Positions 1 through 6,159 of a stretch of 6,349 nucleotides of DNA are shown here, one piece after another (within the stretch, counting starts at the first letter, position 1; the number at the start of each line of letters is the position of its first letter). The notes beneath the pieces were generated by a model, which worked only from the letters and a program-made list of their open reading frames with translations, was not told the DNA's origin and did no database searches. The stretch covers positions 1 to 6,349 of the forward strand of contig JACXTQ010000276.1 of the NCBI GenBank assembly GCA_016919605.1, in the 5' to 3' direction. This stretch comes from Methylovulum sp. Its GTDB lineage: Bacteria; Pseudomonadota; Gammaproteobacteria; Methylococcales; Methylomonadaceae. The translations under genes were made by a program, and so were the position numbers.

Positions 1-98
1 AAATGTAGCGGCTAAGGCACGCCCACCGTTCCCATCTTAATATAACCGGAATGGTGGCGGCCTCATGCTGGATAATGTCAGTTACCCCCAAAGGTTTT

Positions 99-488
99 AT
101 GATTAGCAAACACATCGACCATATAGGCTTGAATGTCGCCGACTTGGCAACCAGCCTCGCTTTTTATCAGGACATGTTCGGTTTTACCCTGATTGAGCGG
201 TGGGAGGAACCCAAACAAGCGTTTATAGGCGCAGGCGACACCGTGTTGGGGCTTATGGAAATGCCGGACTTTGATTACCGTGCCTACACTATGGCGCATT
301 TGGCGTTTACCTGTGAGCCTAGCGATTTTGCCGATGTGGTCGGCAAGGTGCAACGCTTGGGGCTTGATGTGGTGGCAGGCCCTAAAGCCCAGCGTGGCGG
401 CGAGACCCTGCTGTTTCGTGACCCATCAGGCAATATATTGGAAGTGTGCTATCCATCGATAGGCGAGTGGAAGGCTTTGCAAGGTTAG
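99..488 (+). CDS. VOC-family (glyoxalase I-like) metalloprotein
   Basis: A protein of 129 residues with one complete vicinal-oxygen-chelate domain pair. It opens with HIDHIGLNVADL, the usual first strand of this fold, and ends with the motif FRDPSGNILEVCYP. Four residues sit where glyoxalase I binds its metal: H8, E54, H67 and E115. This suggests an active metal site and a lyase or isomerase on a small substrate such as a methylglyoxal-glutathione adduct, but the family is broad (glyoxalases, epimerases, dioxygenases, resistance proteins) and the substrate cannot be read from sequence. It is likely cytosolic, with no signal peptide. The frame stays open upstream, with ATGs at 51 and 75. I prefer 99 because homologues normally begin a few residues before the HIG strand. 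The AAGG at 91-94 is a rather close ribosome site. The gene seems monocistronic, 165 bp before moaB. Confidence 0.85.
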   Translation: MISKHIDHIGLNVADLATSLAFYQDMFGFTLIERWEEPKQAFIGAGDTVLGLMEMPDFDYRAYTMAHLAFTCEPSDFADVVGKVQRLGLDVVAGPKAQRGGETLLFRDPSGNILEVCYPSIGEWKALQG

Positions 489-513
489 TGCGGGTCAGGG
501 GCTAGAAGGCAAG

Positions 514-535
514 GTAGTGGCAACAAAGCCATTAC
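514..535 (+). terminator. stem-loop after the VOC gene, possible weak terminator
   Basis: GTAGTGGC (514-521) pairs with GCCATTAC (528-535): eight pairs including one G-U, around a six-base loop. It lies 25 bp after the VOC stop codon. A proper T-run does not follow directly (GCCAAAGATTCT comes next), so intrinsic termination is only a possibility. It may instead stabilise the 3' end of the transcript. Confidence 0.35.
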
Positions 536-539
536 GCCA

Positions 540-638
540 AAGATTCTAAAAAATTAAAAATTTTATATATCACTACCTTAACAGATGTTTATAATGGGAA
601 AAGTAGCCGATATAAACAATAAAGTTAATTAGAATCTT
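540..638. repeat. 10-bp perfect inverted repeat bounding a 99-bp AT-rich segment
   Basis: AAGATTCTAA at 540-549 is the exact reverse complement of TTAGAATCTT at 629-638. The enclosed DNA is much more AT-rich than its neighbours. It holds a second inverted pair, TGTTTATA (586-593) and TATAAACA (611-618), which overlaps the candidate -10 box. The element occupies most of the moaB upstream region. It could be a regulator-binding dyad, a small MITE-like insertion or chance in AT-rich DNA. I see no clear target-site duplication at the edges. Confidence 0.45.
590..595 (+). promoter_or_regulatory. candidate sigma-70 -10 box for the moaB-DUF423-pepN cluster
   Basis: A perfect TATAAT lies 58 bp upstream of the moaB start in AT-rich DNA. 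No good -35 is found at 16-18 bp. TTAACA at 578-583 is close to the -35 consensus but only 6 bp from this box. A promoter upstream of moaB is expected because the preceding gene is separated from it, but this exact assignment is tentative. Confidence 0.35.
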
Positions 639-653
639 GCCCGATTAAAAGAC

Positions 654-1175
654 ATGAACCCCGAAAAGCATTTTATCCCCTTAAATATCGCCATTTTAGT
701 GGTGTCCGACACGCGCACCGAAGTGGATGACGTGTCCGGCAAAACGTTAGTGGAACTGGCGGCTTTGGCAGGCCACAGCATTATCGAGAAAAAAATCGTA
801 CCGGATAATAGCTATCACATTCGGGCGGCGGTGTGTAACTGGGTGGTGGATGAGGCGGTGAATGTCATCATCAGCACCGGCGGCACGGGCGTGACCGGAC
901 GCGATGGCACCCCCGAAGCGCTGTTGCCCTTGTTGGATAAGGTGTTGGACGGTTTTGGCGAAACCTTTCGGATGCTGTCCTACCAAGACATTAAAACCTC
1001 CACCATCCAATCACGCGCCCTGGCCGGGGTTGCCAACGGCACTTATATTTTCTGCTTGCCAGGTTCTGCGGGGGCTTGCCGCACGGCTTGGGAGGGTTTG
1101 ATTAAAGACCAGCTTGACCACCGTACCCGCCCCTGCAATCTGGTGCAGCTCATGCCACGCTTAAAGGAAAAATGA
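654..1175 (+). CDS. moaB: molybdenum cofactor biosynthesis protein B (MoaB)
   Basis: A protein of 173 residues of the MogA/MoaB fold, close to the 170 residues of E. coli MoaB and similar along its whole length. Molybdopterin-binding signatures are visible: STGGTGVTGRDGTPEAL around residues 74-90 with conserved D84, the SRALAGVANGT stretch, LPGSAGACRTAW around 135-146, and a C-terminal TRPCNL that is typical of MoaB rather than MogA. The family binds molybdopterin and in some organisms adenylates it before metal insertion. In E. coli that job belongs to MogA and the role of MoaB is less clear, so the precise reaction is uncertain. It is cytosolic. The ATG at 654 has only a weak purine-rich ribosome site (AAAAGA). 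It is first in a three-gene cluster, and its TGA overlaps the next gene's start. Confidence 0.95.
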   Translation: MNPEKHFIPLNIAILVVSDTRTEVDDVSGKTLVELAALAGHSIIEKKIVPDNSYHIRAAVCNWVVDEAVNVIISTGGTGVTGRDGTPEALLPLLDKVLDGFGETFRMLSYQDIKTSTIQSRALAGVANGTYIFCLPGSAGACRTAWEGLIKDQLDHRTRPCNLVQLMPRLKEK

Positions 1176-1597
1176 TGTCGTCCATCTTTGTGTTGCTTGG
1201 CGCTATCAGTGCCTTAGTGGGGGTGGCTTGTGGCGCTTTTGGCGCGCATGCCCTAAAGCAGGCTATCAGCCCCGAACTGCTCAGCGTCTATCAAACGGGG
1301 GTGAATTATCAAATGTGGCATGCGTTGGGTTTGCTCGTTATTGGTGTATTCCACCAACAAGCCCCCGCCTCCAAGCTTTTGGCTTGGGCAGGTTGGCTAA
1401 TGTTTGTTGGCATTTTGTTATTTTCGGGTAGCTTATATATATTGGCGGTATCGGATGAAAAGGCCTTAGGGATGATAACCCCCGTTGGTGGAGTTTGTTT
1501 TCTGATTGCTTGGCTGCTGGTTGCCCTCTCCGCCCGAAAAAAGAACCTTTCTTCCCCTTCCGCAGTTCCCAAGAAAAAACATAGCAGGTATCACTAA
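1175..1597 (+). CDS. DUF423 (YgdD-type) inner-membrane protein
   Basis: A protein of 140 residues with four predicted membrane spans at about 4-22, 47-60, 68-91 and 99-119. DUF423 landmarks are present: GAFGAHALK (20-28) after the first span, TGVNYQMWHALGLL (41-54), FSGSLYILA (83-91) and GMITPVGG (99-106). The tail after residue 120 is polar and basic (RKK, KKKH) and probably faces the cytoplasm. No biochemical function is established for the family. There are two adjacent ATGs, at 1172 and 1175. I choose 1175 because the ribosome site AAAGGA (1163-1168) is then six bases away instead of three. The moaB stop TGA (1173-1175) overlaps this start, and its own TAA overlaps the pepN ATG by one base, which points to translational coupling. 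Confidence 0.9.
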   Translation: MSSIFVLLGAISALVGVACGAFGAHALKQAISPELLSVYQTGVNYQMWHALGLLVIGVFHQQAPASKLLAWAGWLMFVGILLFSGSLYILAVSDEKALGMITPVGGVCFLIAWLLVALSARKKNLSSPSAVPKKKHSRYH

Positions 1598-4245
1598 TGC
1601 GCGACGCAAGCCCCAAAACCACGTATCTAAAAGATTACGCCGTTCCTGATTATCTTATTCACAGGGTCGCGTTACATGTTGTTTTAGATGAAGAAAATAC
1701 GCTCGTCACTTCGCGCCTGACCCTTACCCGTAATCCGGCAAGCAGGTCGATGGACACTGCGTTGGTATTGGTGGGTGAAAACTTAAACCTACAGCGTATC
1801 GTCCTCAATGACGATAGTGAGCTAGGCGATAAGGATTATCTGCAAACTGCCGATACCTTGACTATTTACAATGTGCCGCAACAGCAGCCGTTTGTGCTGA
1901 CCATCAGCAACACTATTAACCCGAAAATTAACACGGCGTTGGAAGGGCTATATTTGTCCAATGGCATGTTCTGCACCCAATGCGAGGCGGAAGGCTTCCG
2001 TAAGATCACTTATTTCTTGGATCGCCCTGATGTGATGGCGACGTTTACCACAACCCTGGTGGCGGACAAGACCCGTTATCCGGTGCTGTTGTCCAATGGC
2101 AATAAAATCGCCCACGGTGACGATGCCAATAACCAACATTGGGTGACGTGGGAAGACCCGTTCGCCAAGCCTTGTTACCTCTTCGCGCTGGTGGCGGGGC
2201 AATTGGAGTGCATCGAAGACCATTTCACCACGCAATCAGGCCGCACCATCAGCTTGCAAATTTTTGTCGAACCGCAGGATACGGACAAATGCGCCCACGC
2301 CATGCAGTCCCTGCAAAACTCCATGCGCTGGGATGAGCAGGTTTATGGCCGTGAATACGATTTGGACTTGTATATGATCGTGGCGGTTAGCCATTTCAAT
2401 ATGGGGGCGATGGAAAATAAAGGCTTAAACGTATTCAACACCAAATTTGTGCTGGCGCGTCCTGACACCGCCACCGATTCCGATTATGAGCATATCGAAG
2501 GCGTGATCGCCCATGAATATTTCCATAATTGGACAGGCAACCGCATCACTTGCCGCGATTGGTTTCAGCTCAGTTTAAAGGAAGGTTTTACGGTGTTCCG
2601 TGACCAAGAGTTTACCGGCGACCGCACTTCCAAAGCGGTAAAGCGCATTGAGGATGTCACTATGTTGCGCACTCGCCAATTTGCCGAAGATGCCGGCCCG
2701 TTGGCGCATCCGATACGCCCCGATGCCTATATCGAAATCAATAATTTTTACACCCTGACCATCTATGAAAAAGGTGCGGAAGTGGTGCGCATGATCCATA
2801 CCTTGCTGGGCGCGGAAGGTTTCCGTAAGGGCAGTGACTTATATTTTGCCCGTCATGATGGGCAAGCGGTGACGTGTGAGGATTTTGTCAAGGCGATGGA
2901 GGCGGCGAACGCCGCTGATTTAAGCCAGTTCCGCCGTTGGTACAGCCAAGCCGGAACGCCAGTGCTGACCGTGAGCCATGCCTATAACGCCAGCACCCAA
3001 ACCTTGACCTTAACGTTGGCGCAACAGTGTCCGCCCACCCCTGGGCAAGCTGTTAAAGAACCGCTGCATATTCCGGTTAAAGTCGGCCTGATTTATCCTG
3101 ACGGCAGTGTCGCCCCTTGCCAGTTGGAAGGCGTTGCCAGCCAGCCGGAAGTGATTTTGCAACTGACTCAAGCCCAACAAGATTTTGTCTTTACGGGTTT
3201 AAGCGCCGCGCCCGCCATTTCCTTGTTGCGCGGCTTTAGCGCCCCCGTCAAGCTGGTTATGGAGCGTAGCCTAGAAGAGCTGGCGTTTTTGTTAAGCCAT
3301 GACAGCGACACGTTTAACCGTTGGGAAGCCGGGCAACAATTGGTCGGACAAGTCGTGACCGGTTTGATCGCCGACATCCAAAACAACCGCGAGTTGCGCT
3401 TAGACCCGATTCTTATCAAGGCATTCGAGCAAGTCATTAGCCAACCGTGGGAAGATTTGTCGTATTTCTCGTTATTGTTGAGCTTGCCGTCAGAATCCTA
3501 TCTGGCGGAACAAATGCCGATTATTGATGTGGTCGCCATCCACACCGCCCGCGAGTTTGTCAAACGTAGCCTTGCCGAACAGTTGCAAAATGCGCTGCAA
3601 ACCTTGTATCTGAACAATCACCGTGACGAATCAGGCTGTTTTGATGCCGGAGCCATAGGGCGGCGGCGGATTAAAAACACTTGCCTCAATTATTTGTGTA
3701 GCTTGGATGATCCGGCAATTAAAAACTGGGCTTACCAACAATTTAAGACCGCTAAGAACATGACCGACCAGATGGCGGCCTTGACGGTTATGGTCAATAA
3801 TCCACACACCGCCCGCCGCCAATGCTTGGCGGATTTTTACCAACAATGGCAACACGAAGCCTTGGTGATTGACAAATGGTTTGCCCTACAAGCGTCCAGC
3901 CCTGATCCCGCCGCTTTCGCTACCGTACAAGCCCTGATGACCCATCCGGCCTTCGACTTGGGTACGCCCAACCGTGTGCGGGCCTTAATCGGTGCGTTTA
4001 GCCAAGCCAACCCCTTGCATTTTCATGCCGCCAACGGGCAGGGCTACCAATTTTTGGCCGACCAGATCATTGCCCTCAACACCTTAAACCCGCAAGTCGC
4101 CTCACGCATGATTGGCGCGTTGACATCGTGGCGGCGCTACGATGAAGGTCGCCAAGCCCTAATGACAGCGCAACTGGAGCGAATTATCGCCACCGAGGCG
4201 ATTTCTAAAGACGTGTATGAGATTGCCAGCAAAAGTTTGGCTTAA
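1597..4245 (+). CDS. pepN: aminopeptidase N (M1 family zinc metallopeptidase)
   Basis: A protein of 882 residues (E. coli PepN has 870) that removes N-terminal amino acids from peptides in the cytosol during the last steps of protein turnover. All M1 landmarks are intact: the substrate-anchoring TQCEAEGFR with Q128 and E130, the exopeptidase motif GAMEN at 270-274, the zinc site HEYFHNW with H306, E307 and H310, the third ligand E329, and the catalytic Y390 in YEKGAE. Spacings match the E. coli enzyme with a constant shift of nine residues. The order is an N-terminal beta domain, the thermolysin-like catalytic domain (about 200-445), a small beta sandwich, then a helical C-terminal domain to LA at the end. 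AGG at 1586-1588 serves as ribosome site, eight bases before the ATG. The start overlaps the DUF423 stop (TAATG). There is no signal peptide, frameshift or missing residue. Confidence 0.98.
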   Translation: MRDASPKTTYLKDYAVPDYLIHRVALHVVLDEENTLVTSRLTLTRNPASRSMDTALVLVGENLNLQRIVLNDDSELGDKDYLQTADTLTIYNVPQQQPFVLTISNTINPKINTALEGLYLSNGMFCTQCEAEGFRKITYFLDRPDVMATFTTTLVADKTRYPVLLSNGNKIAHGDDANNQHWVTWEDPFAKPCYLFALVAGQLECIEDHFTTQSGRTISLQIFVEPQDTDKCAHAMQSLQNSMRWDEQVYGREYDLDLYMIVAVSHFNMGAMENKGLNVFNTKFVLARPDTATDSDYEHIEGVIAHEYFHNWTGNRITCRDWFQLSLKEGFTVFRDQEFTGDRTSKAVKRIEDVTMLRTRQFAEDAGPLAHPIRPDAYIEINNFYTLTIYEKGAEVVRMIHTLLGAEGFRKGSDLYFARHDGQAVTCEDFVKAMEAANAADLSQFRRWYSQAGTPVLTVSHAYNASTQTLTLTLAQQCPPTPGQAVKEPLHIPVKVGLIYPDGSVAPCQLEGVASQPEVILQLTQAQQDFVFTGLSAAPAISLLRGFSAPVKLVMERSLEELAFLLSHDSDTFNRWEAGQQLVGQVVTGLIADIQNNRELRLDPILIKAFEQVISQPWEDLSYFSLLLSLPSESYLAEQMPIIDVVAIHTAREFVKRSLAEQLQNALQTLYLNNHRDESGCFDAGAIGRRRIKNTCLNYLCSLDDPAIKNWAYQQFKTAKNMTDQMAALTVMVNNPHTARRQCLADFYQQWQHEALVIDKWFALQASSPDPAAFATVQALMTHPAFDLGTPNRVRALIGAFSQANPLHFHAANGQGYQFLADQIIALNTLNPQVASRMIGALTSWRRYDEGRQALMTAQLERIIATEAISKDVYEIASKSLA

Positions 4246-4260
4246 TTGTCGGCTTTAACT

Positions 4261-4334
4261 GCTCCCTTGATTGCATCGGCCACAGCTTGTCTGTATCCTG
4301 CTCACCCAGACAATACATTTGTTTTCAAGGGAGC
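4261..4334. repeat. nested inverted repeat after pepN
   Basis: GCTCCCTTGA (4261-4270) and TCAAGGGAGC (4325-4334) are a perfect 10-bp inverted pair. Inside it, TTGTCTG (4287-4293) and CAGACAA (4307-4313) form a second perfect 7-bp pair with a 13-base loop. As RNA this would fold into an outer stem carrying an inner hairpin. It lies 15 bp after the pepN stop. No T-run follows the outer arm, so it is not a textbook terminator. Processing site, palindromic repeat unit or short MITE-like element are alternatives. Confidence 0.5.
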
Positions 4335-4356
4335 GATTACCTGACGTAAAAGACTA

Positions 4357-4386
4357 AGGGCTTACTGGCGTAGCGGTAAGTTCCCT
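4357..4386 (+). terminator. bulged stem-loop, possible terminator of the pepN cluster
   Basis: AGGG (4357-4360) and CTTACTG (4361-4367) pair with CGGTAAG (4374-4380) and CCCT (4383-4386) around a six-base loop, with one U-G pair and a two-base bulge at 4381-4382. It is followed by GTTTC, a poor U-tract. It is a fair RNA hairpin but only a weak intrinsic terminator candidate. Confidence 0.3.
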
Positions 4387-4400
4387 GTTTCAGCCTTGTT

Positions 4401-4493
4401 GCTAAGTGGTGATCTGTTAACTATTTTACCCCGTGAAAAGGCCCTCTTTAAGCAGGCTAATAGGTCACAGGCTATAGTGTCATCTCTTAACTA
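4401..4493. repeat. imperfect 23-bp direct repeat with 70-bp period
   Basis: The 23 bases at 4401-4423 resemble those at 4471-4493. Both begin GCTA, contain AGTG and end in TTAACTA, with ATCT before that. Allowing one small gap in each copy, only two substitutions remain. The start-to-start distance is 70 bp. A shorter direct repeat, CAGGCTA, occurs between and into the second copy (4453-4459 and 4468-4474). The function is unknown. Confidence 0.45.
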
Positions 4494-4513
4494 GTGGGTT
4501 CGTTCACGCTGTC

Positions 4514-4576
4514 AGCCAACTTAGGCGGCGGTATTATCGCCGTGACGGTCGCAAAGGCTAGGGTGGCCGGTTGGCT
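4514..4576 (+). other. composite stem-loop in the rng upstream region
   Basis: AGCCAAC (4514-4520) is the reverse complement of GTTGGCT (4570-4576). Between them CGGCG (4526-4530) and CGCCG (4538-4542) form a perfect five-pair hairpin with a seven-base loop. If transcribed, this could be a small branched fold ending about 50 bases before the rng start codon. It is a visual call; no folding energy was calculated. Confidence 0.35.
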
Positions 4577-4590
4577 TCTGTTTGGAACGG

Positions 4591-4596
4591 TATAAC
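4591..4596 (+). promoter_or_regulatory. candidate -10 box for rng
   Basis: TATAAC lies 30 bp before the rng ATG. The nearest -35-like sequence, TTGGCT at 4571-4576, is only 14 bp away, which is too short for a good sigma-70 promoter, so the call is weak. An alternative TATAGT is at 4473-4478. The ribosome site of rng is also poor: AAGG at 4609-4612 is 14 bases from the ATG, suggesting inefficient or regulated initiation. Confidence 0.25.
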
Positions 4597-4626
4597 TTTT
4601 AGCCCAACAAGGTACAACATTTTCTA

Positions 4627-6081
4627 ATGAGCGAAGAGATTTTAATTAATGTGACCCCGCCGGAAACGCGGGTGGCGGTGATTGAAAACGGGGTGGTGCA
4701 GGAACTGGTCATTGAGCGTAGCCGCGAACGGGGCTTGGTGGGCAACATTTATAAAGGTGAAGTCTGCCGGGTGTTGCCAGGGATGCAAGCGGCGTTTGTC
4801 GATATAGGTTTGGATCGGGCGGCGTTTTTGCATTTGTCGGATTTATGCAGCAAGGAGCTGGAAAAAAAAGGCTCGGAGAATATCGAGCATTATTTGCACG
4901 AAGGCCAAGCCATTGTCGTGCAGGTGGTCAAAGACCCTTTAGGCACGAAGGGCGCACGGCTGACCACAGAAATAGCCATCCCTTCGCGCTATCAGGTTTA
5001 CATGCCGTTCTCGCAAAATTCGGGGGTGTCGCAACGGATAGAGTGCGATGCCGAACGCGCCCGTTTACGCGCATGTTTGGACAGTTTTAGAAAAGAGCAT
5101 CAATGCGGTGGCTTTATCGCCAGAACCGCCGCCGAATGCGCGGAAGAAGCGGTGCTAGTCGCGGACATGACCTTTTTGCTGAAATTGTGGGAATCCATTT
5201 CAGAAAAAATCATCACCGCAAAACCGAAAGAATTTATCCATAATGATTTGCCGCTGAGTGTCCGCACCTTGCGTGACTTATATAAGGAAGGCATTGATAG
5301 GGTGCGGGTGGATTCACGCGAGACCTATCAGCGCATGGTCGAGTTTGCCGAGGTGTTTGTGCCGGAAATCGTGCCGATGCTGGAGCATTACAGCGGCGAA
5401 TGTCCGGTGTTTGACATTTACAGCGTTGAAGATGAGATCAAAAAGGCTTTGGAGCGTAAGGTCAAGCTCAAGTCGGGTGGGCATTTGGTGTTTGACCAAA
5501 CCGAGGCGATGACTACGGTGGATGTCAATACCGGCGGCTATGTCGGTGGCCGCAACCTCGAAGAAACCATTTTTAAGACCAATTTGGAAGCGGCGCAAAC
5601 CATAGCGCGGCAACTGCGTCTGCGCAATTTGGGCGGTATCATCATCATTGATTTTATCGACATGAAAAGCGATGACCATAAAAAGCAAGTATTGCAGGCT
5701 TTGGAGCGGCACTTGGAAAAAGACCGTGCCAAAACCAAGATCACTGAAGTGTCGGTGCTGGGTTTGGTGGAAATGACCCGCAAACGCACGCGGGAAAGTT
5801 TGGAGCATATCCTGTGCGAGCCTTGCGGCGCTTGCGGGGGGCGCGGGGTGCTAAAAACCGCCGAAACCGTATGCTTGGAAATTTTCCGCGAGATTATCCG
5901 CGAAGTTCGGCAATATAAGGTGCAAACTTTGCTGGTGTTGGCTTCCAATCCGGTGGTGGAAATGCTGCTGGATGAAGAGGCCAATATGCTCGCCGAGTTA
6001 GAAACCTTTTTGGGCGTGCAGATTAAGTTTCGCGCCGAGTCACAATATAATCAGGAACAATATGATGTGGTGTTGTTGTAA
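4627..6081 (+). CDS. rng: ribonuclease G
   Basis: A single-strand endoribonuclease of 484 residues (E. coli RNase G has 489) that matures the 16S rRNA 5' end and cleaves some mRNAs. It lacks the long C-terminal scaffold of RNase E. The N-terminal part holds an S1-type RNA-binding region (about 36-125) with F57, F67 and K108, matching the RNA-contacting residues of RNase E. The 5'-monophosphate sensor pair R166-T167 is present in GGFIARTAAE. The catalytic magnesium ligands are D299 (TTVDVNTGG) and D342 (IIIIDFIDM), 43 residues apart as in RNase E. The zinc-link cysteines are C400 and C403, giving a dimer of the usual type. The C-terminus ends NQEQYDVVLL, like that of E. coli. The gene follows a long untranslated stretch and has a weak ribosome site. 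It probably runs into yhdP. Confidence 0.97.
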   Translation: MSEEILINVTPPETRVAVIENGVVQELVIERSRERGLVGNIYKGEVCRVLPGMQAAFVDIGLDRAAFLHLSDLCSKELEKKGSENIEHYLHEGQAIVVQVVKDPLGTKGARLTTEIAIPSRYQVYMPFSQNSGVSQRIECDAERARLRACLDSFRKEHQCGGFIARTAAECAEEAVLVADMTFLLKLWESISEKIITAKPKEFIHNDLPLSVRTLRDLYKEGIDRVRVDSRETYQRMVEFAEVFVPEIVPMLEHYSGECPVFDIYSVEDEIKKALERKVKLKSGGHLVFDQTEAMTTVDVNTGGYVGGRNLEETIFKTNLEAAQTIARQLRLRNLGGIIIIDFIDMKSDDHKKQVLQALERHLEKDRAKTKITEVSVLGLVEMTRKRTRESLEHILCEPCGACGGRGVLKTAETVCLEIFREIIREVRQYKVQTLLVLASNPVVEMLLDEEANMLAELETFLGVQIKFRAESQYNQEQYDVVLL

Positions 6082-6099
6082 TCGTCGGAGTTATGCGAT

Positions 6100-6141
6100 T
6101 GGCGCGGTTACAAGCATCCATTAAAACCCTGCGCCGCGCCA
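6100..6141 (+). other. intercistronic GC stem-loop between rng and yhdP
   Basis: TGGCGCGG (6100-6107) pairs perfectly with CCGCGCCA (6134-6141), leaving a 26-base AT-richer loop. It starts 18 bp after the rng stop and ends 18 bp before the yhdP start. No run of T follows (TTTGACC), so it is more likely a stability or processing element that lowers yhdP expression than a full terminator. A 17-codon reading frame from the ATG at 6093 to the TGA at 6144-6146 spans the same stretch. Confidence 0.4.
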
Positions 6142-6159
6142 TTTGACCACGATTTTAGC

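Larger units (their letters stand above)
4246..4626 (+). other. 381-bp non-coding region before rng, rich in dyads
   Basis: No ATG occurs on the plus strand between the pepN stop and the rng start, and no convincing minus-strand gene is present. The region carries several stem-loops in series: a nested pair at 4261-4334, a bulged hairpin at 4357-4386, a small UUCG-capped hairpin at 4494-4507 (GTGGG with TTCAC reversed, two G-U pairs), and a composite stem at 4514-4576. It also contains direct repeats. It must hold the end of the pepN transcript and probably the rng promoter. A long structured rng leader or a separate small RNA are possible but unproven. I recognise no known RNA family here. 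Confidence 0.5.

Noticed and set aside
51..98. Longer start for the VOC protein at ATG 51 or 75.
   Set aside because: The extra residues are not typical of the fold, and neither ATG has a better ribosome site. They cannot be fully excluded.
578..595. TTAACA plus TATAAT as a complete sigma-70 promoter.
   Set aside because: Only 6 bp separate the two boxes, far from the 16-18 bp needed. Only the -10 candidate was kept.
4281..4295. Fifteen bases CACAGCTTGTCTGTA identical to a stretch I recall from pUC-type cloning vectors.
   Set aside because: The match stops after 15 bases and the flanks differ completely. It sits in a natural-looking hairpin, so vector contamination is unlikely.
4205..4318. 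Minus-strand frame of 37 codons starting at 4318 in the pepN-rng gap.
   Set aside because: There is no ribosome site before its ATG, it runs into the pepN 3' end, and it overlaps the nested dyad. Nothing supports coding.
4494..4507. GTGGGTTCGTTCAC looks like a tRNA T-arm.
   Set aside because: The stem is short with two G-U pairs, the TTCRANY loop is wrong, and no acceptor, D or anticodon arm can be placed around it.
5314..5808. Minus-strand open frame of 164 codons inside rng.
   Set aside because: It lies wholly opposite the conserved catalytic part of RNase G, and its translation resembles no protein family I know. It is a shadow of rng codon use.
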